64,000 nt of DNA from JACCTU01 sp963737405 (GTDB lineage: Bacteria > Actinomycetota > Thermoleophilia > Gaiellales > Gaiellaceae): contig CAVTSL010000006.1 in the NCBI GenBank assembly GCA_963737405.1, forward strand, positions 310,001 through 374,000, given 5' to 3'. Shown piece after piece: positions 8,615-17,857 of the stretch. Under the pieces are notes generated by a model, which had not been told where the DNA came from, searched no databases, and saw only the letters and a program-made list of their open reading frames with translations. A program made the translations under genes and the position numbers. Within the stretch, counting starts at the first letter, position 1; each line of letters starts with the position of its first letter.

Positions 8615-9700
8615 TCAATGGGACATGGAGCCGTGCACGTCGCCGACCTTGAGCAAGCCCACCTGACCGAGGTCGACATGCGCGAACGCATGACTGACGA
8701 ACGGGTAGAGGCCCGGCTGGTCGATCTTCACGTCGAAGACCGCGCCGCCGCCCGCGGGCACGCCGACGGTCTGGACGCCGTGCTGCGGCGACGTGAGGTC
8801 GCCGTTCACCCAGGCACGGTCGAAGATCGTCCCGACGACGTGGAAGTTCGTGTCGAGCGTCGGGCCCGCGGCGACAACCCAGAAGCGGACCGTCTCGCCC
8901 GGCTTGGAGGTGAGCGGGTGGGTGACGTACTGGTTCGCGTAGCCGTTGAACGTCGTCCAGTCCGGCGCCGTCGCTCGGGCCTTCGCCATGTCGAGGCTCG
9001 CCGGCTCCGTGATCCCGTCGCCGTTCAGGTACCACTCGCTCGCGATGAGGACGTACTCGTGGTCGGCCTTCGGCAGCGCCTTCGCGGGGCTCACGACGAT
9101 CGCGCCGTACATCCCGTTCGCGATGTGCGCGAGCACGGGCTTCGTCCCGCAGTGGTACATGAATACGCCCGGGTCGTTCGCGGTGAAGCGGAACGTGAAC
9201 GACTCACCCGGATCGACGTCGCGGAAGGCGACGTTCGGAGCGATCCTCGCGGCATGGAAGTCGATCGAATGCGGGATCGATCCGCCGTTCGTCAGCGTCA
9301 TCTCGACCGTCTGGCCCTGGCGGACGTGGACGACGGGCCCAGGCGCACCGTGGCCGTCGAAGGCCCACGTGTTGTATTTCACGCCCGGAGCGATCTCGAC
9401 CACCATGTCCTTCAGGGTCATGTGCACCTTCGCGAGGTCGCCGGCCTGGAGCGGCGGCAGCGTCGCGTCGTACGCGCGGTGCGCCTTCGCCAGCTCGTCG
9501 GCGTTGTCCGGCACCTGACCGGCGAAGCTCGCGAGGGGCAGGGCGACGTTGTGCGCGGAGTGGTCGTCCGCCGCAGGCGCCGGCGTCGCCTGCACGTCGT
9601 CGTCGCGTGACGCAGCGAGCGTGTCGAGCGAGAACATCGCGGCCGCCGCCGACACGAGCAACGCGACGACAACCAGCGCGAACAGTCCTTTGACAGCCAT
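8615..9700 (-). CDS. nirK: Copper-containing nitrite-reductase-like two-domain multicopper oxidase
   Basis: 361 residues with a signal peptide or N-terminal anchor (VKGLFALVVVALLVSAAAA). Two cupredoxin domains. Type-1 copper ligands are visible as H144, C184, H192 and M197 (PHSIDFH, MYHC, HIANGM); type-2 ligands as H149, H183 and a C-terminal His in FVSHAFAHVDLG. Catalytic Asp147 and the active-site His287 (TNFHVVG) are in place. It should reduce nitrite to NO outside the membrane, or act as a related two-domain oxidase. SD GGAGGAGC precedes the ATG. No other denitrification gene is in the window. Adjacent sensor kinase suggests regulated expression. Confidence 0.85.
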   Translation of the reverse strand: MAVKGLFALVVVALLVSAAAAMFSLDTLAASRDDDVQATPAPAADDHSAHNVALPLASFAGQVPDNADELAKAHRAYDATLPPLQAGDLAKVHMTLKDMVVEIAPGVKYNTWAFDGHGAPGPVVHVRQGQTVEMTLTNGGSIPHSIDFHAARIAPNVAFRDVDPGESFTFRFTANDPGVFMYHCGTKPVLAHIANGMYGAIVVSPAKALPKADHEYVLIASEWYLNGDGITEPASLDMAKARATAPDWTTFNGYANQYVTHPLTSKPGETVRFWVVAAGPTLDTNFHVVGTIFDRAWVNGDLTSPQHGVQTVGVPAGGGAVFDVKIDQPGLYPFVSHAFAHVDLGQVGLLKVGDVHGSMSH

Positions 9701-9782
9701 CGGTGAAGCTCCTCCCAGTCGGTCGCACCCACGCTAGGTCGACCGGAGCTGCCGTCGAATCGGGCCGATCGCGGAGCACGAC

Positions 9783-9797
9783 TGCGGGTAATCCGCA
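9783..9797. promoter_or_regulatory. Inverted repeat in the nirK / membrane-protein divergent region
   Basis: TGCGG-gtaat-CCGCA is a perfect 5+5 palindrome between the divergent genes at 9700 and 9884. It is a candidate operator, for example for the NarL-type regulator encoded at 12158. The rest of the 183-base gap shows no clear promoter. Function is inference. Confidence 0.25.
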
Positions 9798-9883
9798 ACA
9801 GCCGTGCGGCGGCGTGCCGATGGCGTTCCCACCCGGTCGCTCGACGATGGAGCCATCACATGAGTACTGCGAAAGGAGTCGCC

Positions 9884-10468
9884 ATGTCTCGCAAGATCTT
9901 CGAATACGGTGGATGGATCGCCGGCGCCGTGCTGGTCGTCTTCGGCGTCGTCGCGATCGTTATGGGCGTGAACGGCCGCAACGAGGTGCGCAACGCACTC
10001 GCGGCGCAGAAGATCACCGCGACGCCGGACGCCGCCGAGATCACGAACGGCAAGCTCCAGCCCGGGCAGTCGATCAACACGGGCGCCGAGGCGAAGCAGT
10101 TCGCCACGGTGATGGAGCATCACGCGCTCGAGGCCACGAAGGGCCAGCGCTACGCCGAGATGGGCCGCTTCCTGACCCCCTCCGGCGGTCAGACGAGCGA
10201 CGAGGCGAAGGCCGCGAAGGATCCCAAGACCGGCCAGCCCGTCGAGAACGGTCTCCGAAACCTCTGGGTGACCGAGACCGGGCTCTCGACCGCGTTGAAC
10301 ATGTCGTACATGGCCGAGCAGCTCTCGCTGTTCGGGATCGTGGTCGGCTTCGCGCTCCTGCTGACCGGCATCGGGTTCCTGGTGCTGTCCATCGGCGGGG
10401 CGCTCCGCACGGCCGAGGTCAAGCCCAAGGTTGCACCGCAGCGCTCTCCGGCTGTGGTCACCAGCTGA
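9884..10468 (+). CDS. Two-helix membrane protein of unknown function
   Basis: 194 residues. One transmembrane helix near the N-terminus (GGWIAGAVLVVFGVVAIVMG), an extracytoplasmic region of about 115 residues with LQPGQSINTGAEAKQFATVM and a central methionine/histidine pair (VMEHHALEATKG), and a second helix (LFGIVVGFALLLTGIGFLVL) before a short basic tail. The ATG at 9884 has an ideal ribosome site (GAAAGGAG, 5 bases away), so it is preferred over the ATG at 9860. I do not recognise the family. Divergent from the NirK-like gene and upstream of the two-component pair. Confidence 0.8.
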   Translation: MSRKIFEYGGWIAGAVLVVFGVVAIVMGVNGRNEVRNALAAQKITATPDAAEITNGKLQPGQSINTGAEAKQFATVMEHHALEATKGQRYAEMGRFLTPSGGQTSDEAKAAKDPKTGQPVENGLRNLWVTETGLSTALNMSYMAEQLSLFGIVVGFALLLTGIGFLVLSIGGALRTAEVKPKVAPQRSPAVVTS

Positions 10469-10487
10469 GCGGCGACTCCGCTCGCGC

Positions 10488-10515
10488 CGAGGGGCGGCTC
10501 TAGGGCCGCCCCTCG
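10488..10515 (+). terminator. Hairpin terminator after the membrane protein gene
   Basis: Perfect 11-bp stem (CGAGGGGCGGC pairing with GCCGCCCCTCG) with a 6-base loop, 20 bases after the stop at 10468 and followed by TCGTT. It separates the membrane protein from the sensor kinase gene. Confidence 0.65.
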
Positions 10516-10527
10516 TCGTTCCGGATA

Positions 10528-12158
10528 ATGGGGCCGGTGGAGTCGCGCCTACGCGAGCTCGTCGAGACCGGGCATCGCCGTCACCTCCGAGCTGTCGCTC
10601 GACTCGGCGCTGCAGCGAATCGTCGAGGCCGCCGCCGAGCTGACCGAGGCGAAGCTACGCCGCGCTCGGCGTGATCGACCCGACCGGCACCGGCCTCGAG
10701 CGGTTCCTCGTCACCGGGATCGACGACGAGACCCAGCGGTCGATCGGCGATCCGCCGCACGGTCGGGGGATCCTCGGCACGCTGATCAAGGAGGCGAACC
10801 CGCTTCGCCTGACCCGACTCCAGGAACACCCCGACTCCGTCGGGTTCCCGCCGAACCATCCACCGATGACGACGTTCCTCGGAGTGCCGATTCTGCTCCG
10901 CAGCGTCGCGTACGGAAACCTCTACCTCACCGAGAAGCGCGAGGGCGAGTTCACGCAAGAGGACGAGGACCTCATCACGCTGCTCGCGGCGCAGGCGGCC
11001 GTCGCGATCGAGAACGCCCGCCTCTACGAGTCGGCGACGCGCTGGTCGCGCCAGCTCGAGTCGCTGATCGAGGTCGGCAACGCGCTGTCGAGCGAGCTCG
11101 AGCTCCCGCGCGTCCTGCAGCTCGTCGCCGACCGCCTTCGGGACCTCATCGGAGCCCGCGACGTCTTCATCGCTCTCCCGATCGGCCCTCGCCTCATCGT
11201 CCAGGCGGGCTCGGGCGAGACGGCCGGGCGGCTCGTCGGCACCGAGCTGCCTTCGACGTCGAAGAGCGTCAGGGTGCTCAAACGCGGGCGCAGCGAGCGC
11301 GTCGACTCGCTCATCGACGACCCGGAGGTCGACCACGAGTTCACCCGGCCGCTCGGCGCCTCGACCGGCCTGTTCGTGCCGCTCGTCGTGCGCGGCGAGG
11401 CGATCGGGGTGGTCGTCGCCCACGACAAGCTGGCCCGCGACCCGCGCTTCACCCAGCAGGACCTCCGGCTCGCCGAGACGTTCGCCTCGCGTGCCGCGGC
11501 CGCGGCCGATCTCTCGACGAGGGTCGCACGCGAAGCCGTTGCACGCGTCGTCGACGCACAGGAGCTCGAACGACAACGCCTGGCGCGCGAGCTCCACGAC
11601 GAGACCGGGCAGGCGCTGACGTCGATCCTCCTCGGCCTCCGAGCCGTCGAGGAAGCGCGCAGCGAGCAGGAGACGCGCGAAGCGACAACACGGCTCCGGG
11701 AGCTGGTCGTTGAGACGCTGCACGACGTGCGACGGCTCGCGGTCGAGCTTCGTCCGAAGGCGCTCGACGACTTCGGGCTCGTGCCCGCGCTCGAGCGACT
11801 GGTCGAGACGTTCACAGAGCAGACGGGGATCCCGGTCGAGCTGGAAACGGTGTTCGCCCAGGCCCGGCTGCCGGCTCCGGTCGAGACCGCGCTCTACCGA
11901 ATCGTCCAGGAGGCGCTGACGAACGTGATCAAGCACTCGCGGGCGTCGCGCGTGAGCGTGCTGGTCACGAGGAAACGAGATAGCGTCGCGGCCGTGATCG
12001 AGGACGACGGCATCGGCTTCACGCCCGAGGACGTGCGTGACGGCGGGCTCGGCCTCGTCGGCATGCGGGAGCGGATCGCGCTGCTCGACGGTCGACTGAC
12101 CATCGAGTCGGAGCCGAAGCGCGGTACCTCGCTCGTCGTCGAAGTGCCGGTGGCCTGA
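10528..12158 (+). CDS. GAF-domain sensor histidine kinase, NarL/DevS type (two frameshifts as sequenced)
   Basis: Intended product about 542 residues: two GAF domains (roughly 20-165 and 190-330), then a HisKA_3 helix with the phospho-acceptor histidine in LARELHDETGQAL, and an HATPase domain (NVIKHSRAS, DDGIGF, GLGLVGMRERI). The layout resembles DevS/DosT redox kinases. Two extra bases, at about 10570-10572 (in a GGG) and 10655, interrupt the first ~45 codons; removing them gives ETGIAVTSELSLDSALQRIV and LTEAKYAALGVIDPTG, the classic start of this kinase group. From 10671 on the frame is intact. Stop overlaps the regulator start (TGATG), so they form a pair. Confidence 0.85.
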
Positions 12159-12817
12159 TGGCGATCCGCGTCATCGTCGTCGACGATCACGCAGTCGTGC
12201 GGTCCGGGCTGCGCCGAGTGCTCGAGGCCGAGGCGGACATCGAGGTGGTGGCGGAGGCCGGGAGCGTCCGGGAAGCCGTCTTCGAGGCCCGTGCGCAGAA
12301 GCCGGACGTGATCGTGATGGACGTGGTGATGCCCGGCGAGAGTGGCATCGAAGGGACGCCGCTGGTCCTGCACGAGGCGCCCGAGGCCAAAGTCCTCGTG
12401 CTGTCGATGCAGGACGATCCGCGCTACGTCCGGGAGGCGTTCGCAGCCGGCGCGAGCGGCTACGTCCTGAAGGAGGCGGCCGACACGGACGTCGTCGAGG
12501 CCGTCCGAGTGGTCGCCGGCGGGCAGCAGTACCTTCACCCGACGCTCGGCGCCCGCATGATCGAGTCGGAGGCTCGAGCGCGTAAGGAGGAGGACGCCGA
12601 CCCGCTCTCCGAGCGCGAGCGCGAGGTGCTCCGGTTCCTCGCCCTCGGCCACACGAACCAGGAGATCGCGACGCTCCTCTACATCTCGGTGCGGACCGCC
12701 GAGTCGCACCGGGCGCACATCATGCAGAAGCTCCGGCTCCAGACGCGCGCGGAGCTCGTGCGGTACGCGCTCGCCCACGGGCTGCTCGAGCAGGAGGACG
12801 CCCCGCAGGCTCAGTAG
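12158..12817 (+). CDS. NarL/LuxR-family response regulator
   Basis: 219 residues. Receiver domain with acidic pocket (VVDDHAVVRSGL), phospho-acceptor Asp in VIVMDVVMPG and the conserved Lys in YVLKEAAD; C-terminal LuxR helix-turn-helix (LSEREREVLRFLALGHTNQEIA, RTAESHRAHIMQKL). It is the DNA-binding partner of the GAF kinase immediately upstream, with which it is translationally coupled. Targets are unknown; the divergent nirK region is the nearest candidate. Confidence 0.94.
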   Translation: MAIRVIVVDDHAVVRSGLRRVLEAEADIEVVAEAGSVREAVFEARAQKPDVIVMDVVMPGESGIEGTPLVLHEAPEAKVLVLSMQDDPRYVREAFAAGASGYVLKEAADTDVVEAVRVVAGGQQYLHPTLGARMIESEARARKEEDADPLSEREREVLRFLALGHTNQEIATLLYISVRTAESHRAHIMQKLRLQTRAELVRYALAHGLLEQEDAPQAQ

Positions 12818-12837
12818 TTGTCCGCACGTTGCGGGCA

Positions 12838-12859
12838 GCGCCGGCACGGATGCCGGCGC
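12838..12859 (+). terminator. Hairpin after the response regulator
   Basis: Perfect 9-bp stem (GCGCCGGCA / TGCCGGCGC) with a 4-base loop, 20 bases after the regulator stop and before the FAD oxidoreductase at 12888. No T-run follows, as is common for hairpins in GC-rich genomes. Confidence 0.5.
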
Positions 12860-12887
12860 ACCGCCGCGACGGCATCGTGCTTGCGAG

Positions 12888-14509
12888 ATGTCGGAACGGA
12901 AGCGAGTCCTGATCGCCGGTGGAGGCGTCGCGGCGCTCGAAGCGGCGCTGACGCTCCACGAGCTCGCGCCCGAGCTGGTCGACGTCGAGCTCGTCGCGCC
13001 CGAGCCGCGGTTCTGGTACCGACCGTTGTCGGTCGCCGAGCCGTTCGGGCTCGGCGAGTCGCTCTCGTTCGACCTCGCCGATCTGGCCGCCCGCGCCGGG
13101 GCGCTGTTCACGCCCGGCACCGTCGTCGCCGTCGACGCCGAGCGCCACGTTGCGCGGACGCGTGCTGGAGGAGAGCTCGAGTACGACTCGCTCCTGCTCG
13201 CGTGCGGCGTCGAGCCGCACGCGTCGCTCGACGGCGCGCTGACGTTCCGCGGCCCGGCCGACGTGGCACGGGTCGAGGAGCTCCTCGCGCGAATCGACGC
13301 GGGAGAGGTCCAGCGGGTCGCGGTCGCCGTGCCGCTCGGCGCCGTCATGGTCGCTACCGGCATACGAGCTGGCCCTCATGCTCGCGGCCCACGGTGGTGT
13401 CGCCATCGCGGTCGTCACGCCCGAAGACGAACCGCTGCTGCTCTTCGGCGCGGCGGCAAGCGACGCGATCCGCACGCTCCTCGACGATCGCGGCATTGCG
13501 CTCCACAGCGGGTTCTTCGCGACGGCGTTCGACGGCCGCGAGCTGCAGCTGCTCCCGCGGAAGTCGCTCGAGACGGACGCGGTGGTCGCGCTCCCGACGC
13601 TCCGCGGCCGCCGGATCGACGGAGTCCCGCAAACGCGCGACGGGTTCGTCGTCGTGGACGATCACGGCCGCGTGCGCGGGCTCCGTGACGTCTACGCCGC
13701 CGGCGACATCACACGGTTCCCGGTCAAGCAGGGCGGGCTCGCGACACAACAGGCCGATGCCGCGGCGGAGGCGATCGCGGCGGCTTCGGGAGCACGCATC
13801 GAGCCCGGCCCCTTCCGGCCGGTCCTCCGCGGCGTGCTCCTGACCGGCATGGAGCCGCGGTTCCTGCGCCGCGACGTCGCAGCGGGAGCGACCGGGGCCG
13901 CCACGACCGAGCCGCTCTGGTGGCCACCCGCAAAGCTGGTCGGCCGGCGGCTCTCGCCGTTCCTCGCCTCGTTGACGGGCGGGCTCCACGATGCACGCGT
14001 GCCGACGCCACCCGACGCCGTGCCGATCGAGCTCGAGCTCAGCCTGAGCGACGCCGATGTCGCACGTCGCCGGGCACACGCCGAAGAGCCCTCCGACGAG
14101 GACGAGCCGAGGGTGGGCGCGTTGATGTCGCGCGAGATCCTCGTCGTCGCCCCCGAGGACACCCTGGGCGAGGTCGCCGAGCACATGGGCGCGCGCGACG
14201 TCGGCTCCGCGCTCGTCGCCGACCACGGCCGACTGATCGGCATCCTCACGTCCCGGGACCTCGTCCACGCTTTCGCGGGTCGCGTGCACTCGAGCGAGGC
14301 GCGCGTGCGCGAATGGATGACGGCGGAACCGATCGCCGCACATCCGGAGACGATCGCTCGCAACGGCGTTCCGCCTCATGCACGACCACTCGATCCACCA
14401 TCTGCCGGTCGTCGAGCACGAGCGGCCGATCGGCATGGTCGGCATGCGGAGCGTCGCGCGTGCGCTCGCAGAGCACCGGACGCACGCGCGCGTCGGGCTC
14501 GGCTTCTGA
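12888..14509 (+). CDS. FAD/NAD(P)-dependent oxidoreductase fused to a CBS-domain pair (two frameshifts)
   Basis: Intended product about 540 residues. N-terminal FAD-binding Rossmann (VLIAGGGVAALEAALTL) and C-terminal FAD motif (VYAAGDITRFPVKQGGLATQ) place it with sulfide:quinone-oxidoreductase-like / NDH-2-like flavoproteins. An acidic linker (EEPSDEDEPRV) leads, in the same frame, to two CBS motifs (VGALMSREILVVAPEDTLG and VREWMTAEPIAAHPETI) that normally bind adenine nucleotides. Extra bases at A13347 and about G14365 break the frame; removal restores AVWSLPAYELALMLAAHGG and FRLMHDHSIHHLPVVEHE, ending with TGA at 14507-14509. No SQR-type catalytic cysteines were identified, so the substrate is uncertain. 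Confidence 0.75.
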
Positions 14510-14519
14510 GCCGGTCGGC

Positions 14520-15435
14520 TCAGCAGAGCGTGCGCACGACCTCGCGGGCGATCACGAGCTCCTCGCGCGCGGGCACGACGCGGACCTCGAACGTCGCCGA
14601 GGAAGCCGAGCAGGCCCGACACGCGGTCCCGGACGTCCGCAGACCCCTCCCCCACGCCGCCGGTGAACGCGAGCACGTCGAGCCCGCCGAGCGCGACCGC
14701 CATCGCGCCGACGGCAGTCGCGATGCGGTACGCGTAGACGTCGAGCGCCGGCGTTCCGGCGAGCTCGCGCGTGTCAGTGGACCCGCCGAGCCCGAGCAGG
14801 CCGGACTCACGCTGGAGCGCGTGGTCGAGCTCGTCGAGCGTGAGGCCGTGCTCGCGGAGAACGTAGAGCAGCACGCCGGGATCGACCGAGCCGGAGCGCG
14901 TCGCCATCGGCACGCCCTCGAGCGGGGTGAAGCCCATCGTCGTGTCGACCGAGCGGCCGTCGAGCACGGCGGTGATCGAGCAGCCGCCGCCGAGGTGGCA
15001 GACGACGAGCCTCGGCACGTCGATCTGCTCCGCCACCCACTGCACCGAGAGGCCGTGGAAGCCGTAGCGGCGGACGTGCCACTCGTCGCGCCACCGCGCC
15101 GGCACTGCGTACGTGCTGGCGCGGTGAGGCATCGTCGCGTGGAACGCGGTGTCGAAGACGGCGACGTGCGGCACCTCGGGCAGCTCACGCCGCGCGCGGC
15201 GAATCGCCTCGAGCGCCGGCTCGTTGTGGAGCGGCGCGATCGTCGAGAGCGCGTCGATCGCCGCCTCGACCTCGTCCGTGACGACGACCGGGGCGACGAA
15301 CCGCTCGCCGCCGTGCACCACCCGGTGGCCGACGGCATCGGCGTCGACGAGCTCGTCGACCACAGTCGAATCGCCGTCCTCGACGACGTGGAGCTTGAGC
15401 CCGGTCGAGCCCGCGTTGACGGTCAGGATCCGCAC
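14520..15435 (-). CDS. ackA: Acetate kinase (frameshift near the C-terminus)
   Basis: About 304 residues when repaired, shorter than the usual ~400 but with all core ASKHA motifs: VNAGSTGLKLHVVEDG (phosphate 1; family usually has NxGSSSxK), HRVVHGGERF, FDTAFHATMPHRA, RRYGFHGLS, HLGGGCSITAV, DTTMGFTPLEGVPMATRSG and FTGGVGEG. Converts acetyl-phosphate plus ADP to acetate plus ATP. One extra base near 14597 breaks the last ~25 codons; without it the end reads ATFEVRVVPAREELVIAREV to TGA 14520. GTG at 15435 follows the phosphoketolase stop by 5 bases, so acetyl-phosphate made by phosphoketolase passes directly to this enzyme. Confidence 0.9.
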
Positions 15436-15440
15436 CGGCG

Positions 15441-17825
15441 TCAGCCGGGCAGCTCGGGCGCCAGCGTCTCGACCGGTGTGCTGCCGGCCTCGTCCCAGCT
15501 CCAGTCGCGCACGTCGGGCATGTCGTCGCCGACCTCGCGCGTGTACGCGCGGTGCCGCAGCCGCTCCTCGACCATGTGCTGCCGCACGTGCGCCGCGCGC
15601 GGGCCGAGGCCGGGGACGCGGTCGATCACGTCGATCACGAGATGGAAGCGATCCATGTCGTTCAGCATCACCATGTCGAACGGCGTCGTCGTCGTCCCCT
15701 CCTCCTTGTAGCCGCGCACGTGGAGGTTCATGTGGTTCGTGCGCCGGTACGTCAGGCGGTGGATGAGCCACGGGTAGCCGTGGTACGCGAAGATCACGGG
15801 CCGGCTCGTCGTGAACAGTGCGTCGAACTCGGGATCGGAGAGGCCGTGCGGATGCTCGCTGTCGGGCTGGAGCCGCATCAGGTCGACGACGTTGACGACG
15901 CGCACCTTCAGCTCCGGCAGGTGCTCGCGGACCAGCTTCGCGGCCGCCAGCGTCTCGAGCGTCGGGATGTCGCCGGCGCACGCGAGCACGACGTCCGGCT
16001 CACCGTCCTCGTCGTTGCTCGCCCAGTCCCAGATCCCGATCCCGTGCGTGCAGTGCAGGATCGCCTCGTCCATCGTCAGGTAGTCGAGCGCGGGCTGCTT
16101 GCCGGCGACGATCACGTTCACGTAGTCCTTCGAGCGCAGGCAGTGGTCGGCGACGGACAGCAACGTGTTCGCGTCCGGAGGCAGATAGACGCGGATGATC
16201 TCCGCCTTCTTGTTCACCACGTGGTCGATGAAGCCGGGGTCCTGGTGCGAGAAGCCGTTGTGGTCCTGCCGCCACACGTGCGACGTCAGGAGGTAGTTGA
16301 GCGACGCGATCGGACTCCGCCACGGAATGTCGCGCGTCACCTTCAGCCACTTCGCGTGCTGGTTGAACATCGAGTCGATGATGTGAATGAAGGCCTCGTA
16401 GCAGTTGAACAGGCCGTGTCGGCCGGTGAGCAGGTAGCCCTCGAGCCAGCCCTGGCAGAGGTGCTCGCTCAGGACCTCGAGCACGCGGCCGTCGGGCGCG
16501 AGGTGGTCGTCCGTCGGCTTGCGCTCGGCGAGCCACACACGGTCGGTCGCCTCGAAGACCGGGCTCAGCCGGTTCGACGCGGTCTCGTCGGGCCCGAAGA
16601 TCCGGAACGACTCGGGGTTGCGGCGGACGACGTCGCGCAGGAACGTGCCGAGGACGCGGGTCGCCTCGCTCGTCGTCTGCGCGGGCGTCGGCACCTCGAC
16701 GGCGTAGTCGCGGAAGTCGGGGAGGTCGAGCTCGCGCAACAGCCGGCCGCCGTTCGCGTGCGGGTTGGCGCCCATCCGGCGCTCCCCGCGAGGCGCGAGC
16801 GCCGCGAGCTCCTCGAGCAGCGCTCCCTGCTCGTCGAAGAGCTCCTCCGGCCGGTAGCTCCGGAGCCAGCTTTCGAGCTCTGCGAGGTGCTCGGGCCGGT
16901 CGGCGAGCTGCGCGAGCGGCACCTGGTGCGAGCGGAACGAGCCCTCAGCCGGTAGGCCGTCGACCTCCTTCGGCCCGGTCCAGCCCTTCGGCGTCCGGAG
17001 GACGATCATCGGCCAACGCGGCCGCTCGTCGCCGCGCTTGCGGATCGCCTCGATCTCGTCGAGCACCTCGTCGAGCGTCGCCGCCATCAGCTGGTGCGCC
17101 TCCTCGGGGTCGTCGCCCTCGACGACGTACGGCGTGTGGCCGTACCCGCGCATCAGGTCGCGCAGCTCCTCGTCGGAGATGCGCGCGAGCACGGTCGGGT
17201 TCGCGATCTTGTACCCGTTCAGGTGCAGGATCGGCAGCACGACGCCGTCGCGCTCGGGGTTGAGGAACTTGTTGGAGTGCCAGCTCGCGGCGAGCGGCCC
17301 GGTCTCGGCCTCGCCGTCGCCGACGACGCAGCAGACGAGAAGGTCGGGGTTGTCGAACGCGGCGCCGTAGGCGTGCACGAGGGCGTACCCGAGCTCGCCC
17401 CCCTCGTGGATCGAGCCCGGCGTCTCGGGCGCGACGTGGCTCGGGATGCCGCCCGGGAACGAGAACTGCCGGAAGAGCCGGCGCAGGCCTTCCTCGTCGC
17501 GCCCGATGTGCGGGTAGACCTCGGAGTAGGTCCCCTCGAGGTACGTGTTCGCGACGAGCCCCGGGCCGCCGTGCCCTGGGCCCGTGATGAAGATCGCGTC
17601 CAGGTCGCGCGCGTTGATCGCGCGGTTCATGTGTGCGTAGAGGAAGTTGAGGCCGGGTGTCGTCCCCCAGTGCCCGAGCAGTCGTGGCTTCACGTGCTCG
17701 AGACGAAGCGGCTCGCGAAGCAGCGGGTTGTCGAGCAGGTAGATCTGCCCGACCGAGAGGTAGTTCGCGGCGCGCCAGTAGGCGTCGAGCAGGCGGAGCT
17801 CGTCCTGCGCCAGCGGTCCTTCCAC
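15441..17825 (-). CDS. xfp: Xylulose-5-phosphate / fructose-6-phosphate phosphoketolase
   Basis: 794 residues, full length. Thiamine-diphosphate enzyme that splits xylulose-5-P (or fructose-6-P) with phosphate into acetyl-phosphate and a C3 (or C4) sugar phosphate. Family hallmarks: LLGHWGTTPGLNFLYAHMNR, ITGPGHGGPGLVANTYLEGTY, SFPGGIPSHVAPETPGS, the ThDP region VVGDGEAETGPLAASWHSNK, LRTPKGWTGP, FGPDETASNR, and GYPWLIHRLTYRR. I chose GTG 17825 because TAGCGT lies exactly 7 bases upstream, the leaderless-promoter spacing seen across this window; GTG 17834 would add three residues. Flanked by the acyl-CoA synthetase and ackA on the same strand. Confidence 0.96.
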   Translation of the reverse strand: MEGPLAQDELRLLDAYWRAANYLSVGQIYLLDNPLLREPLRLEHVKPRLLGHWGTTPGLNFLYAHMNRAINARDLDAIFITGPGHGGPGLVANTYLEGTYSEVYPHIGRDEEGLRRLFRQFSFPGGIPSHVAPETPGSIHEGGELGYALVHAYGAAFDNPDLLVCCVVGDGEAETGPLAASWHSNKFLNPERDGVVLPILHLNGYKIANPTVLARISDEELRDLMRGYGHTPYVVEGDDPEEAHQLMAATLDEVLDEIEAIRKRGDERPRWPMIVLRTPKGWTGPKEVDGLPAEGSFRSHQVPLAQLADRPEHLAELESWLRSYRPEELFDEQGALLEELAALAPRGERRMGANPHANGGRLLRELDLPDFRDYAVEVPTPAQTTSEATRVLGTFLRDVVRRNPESFRIFGPDETASNRLSPVFEATDRVWLAERKPTDDHLAPDGRVLEVLSEHLCQGWLEGYLLTGRHGLFNCYEAFIHIIDSMFNQHAKWLKVTRDIPWRSPIASLNYLLTSHVWRQDHNGFSHQDPGFIDHVVNKKAEIIRVYLPPDANTLLSVADHCLRSKDYVNVIVAGKQPALDYLTMDEAILHCTHGIGIWDWASNDEDGEPDVVLACAGDIPTLETLAAAKLVREHLPELKVRVVNVVDLMRLQPDSEHPHGLSDPEFDALFTTSRPVIFAYHGYPWLIHRLTYRRTNHMNLHVRGYKEEGTTTTPFDMVMLNDMDRFHLVIDVIDRVPGLGPRAAHVRQHMVEERLRHRAYTREVGDDMPDVRDWSWDEAGSTPVETLAPELPG

Positions 17826-17857
17826 GCGCGACACGCTACTCGTCCGGTGCCGGCCGG

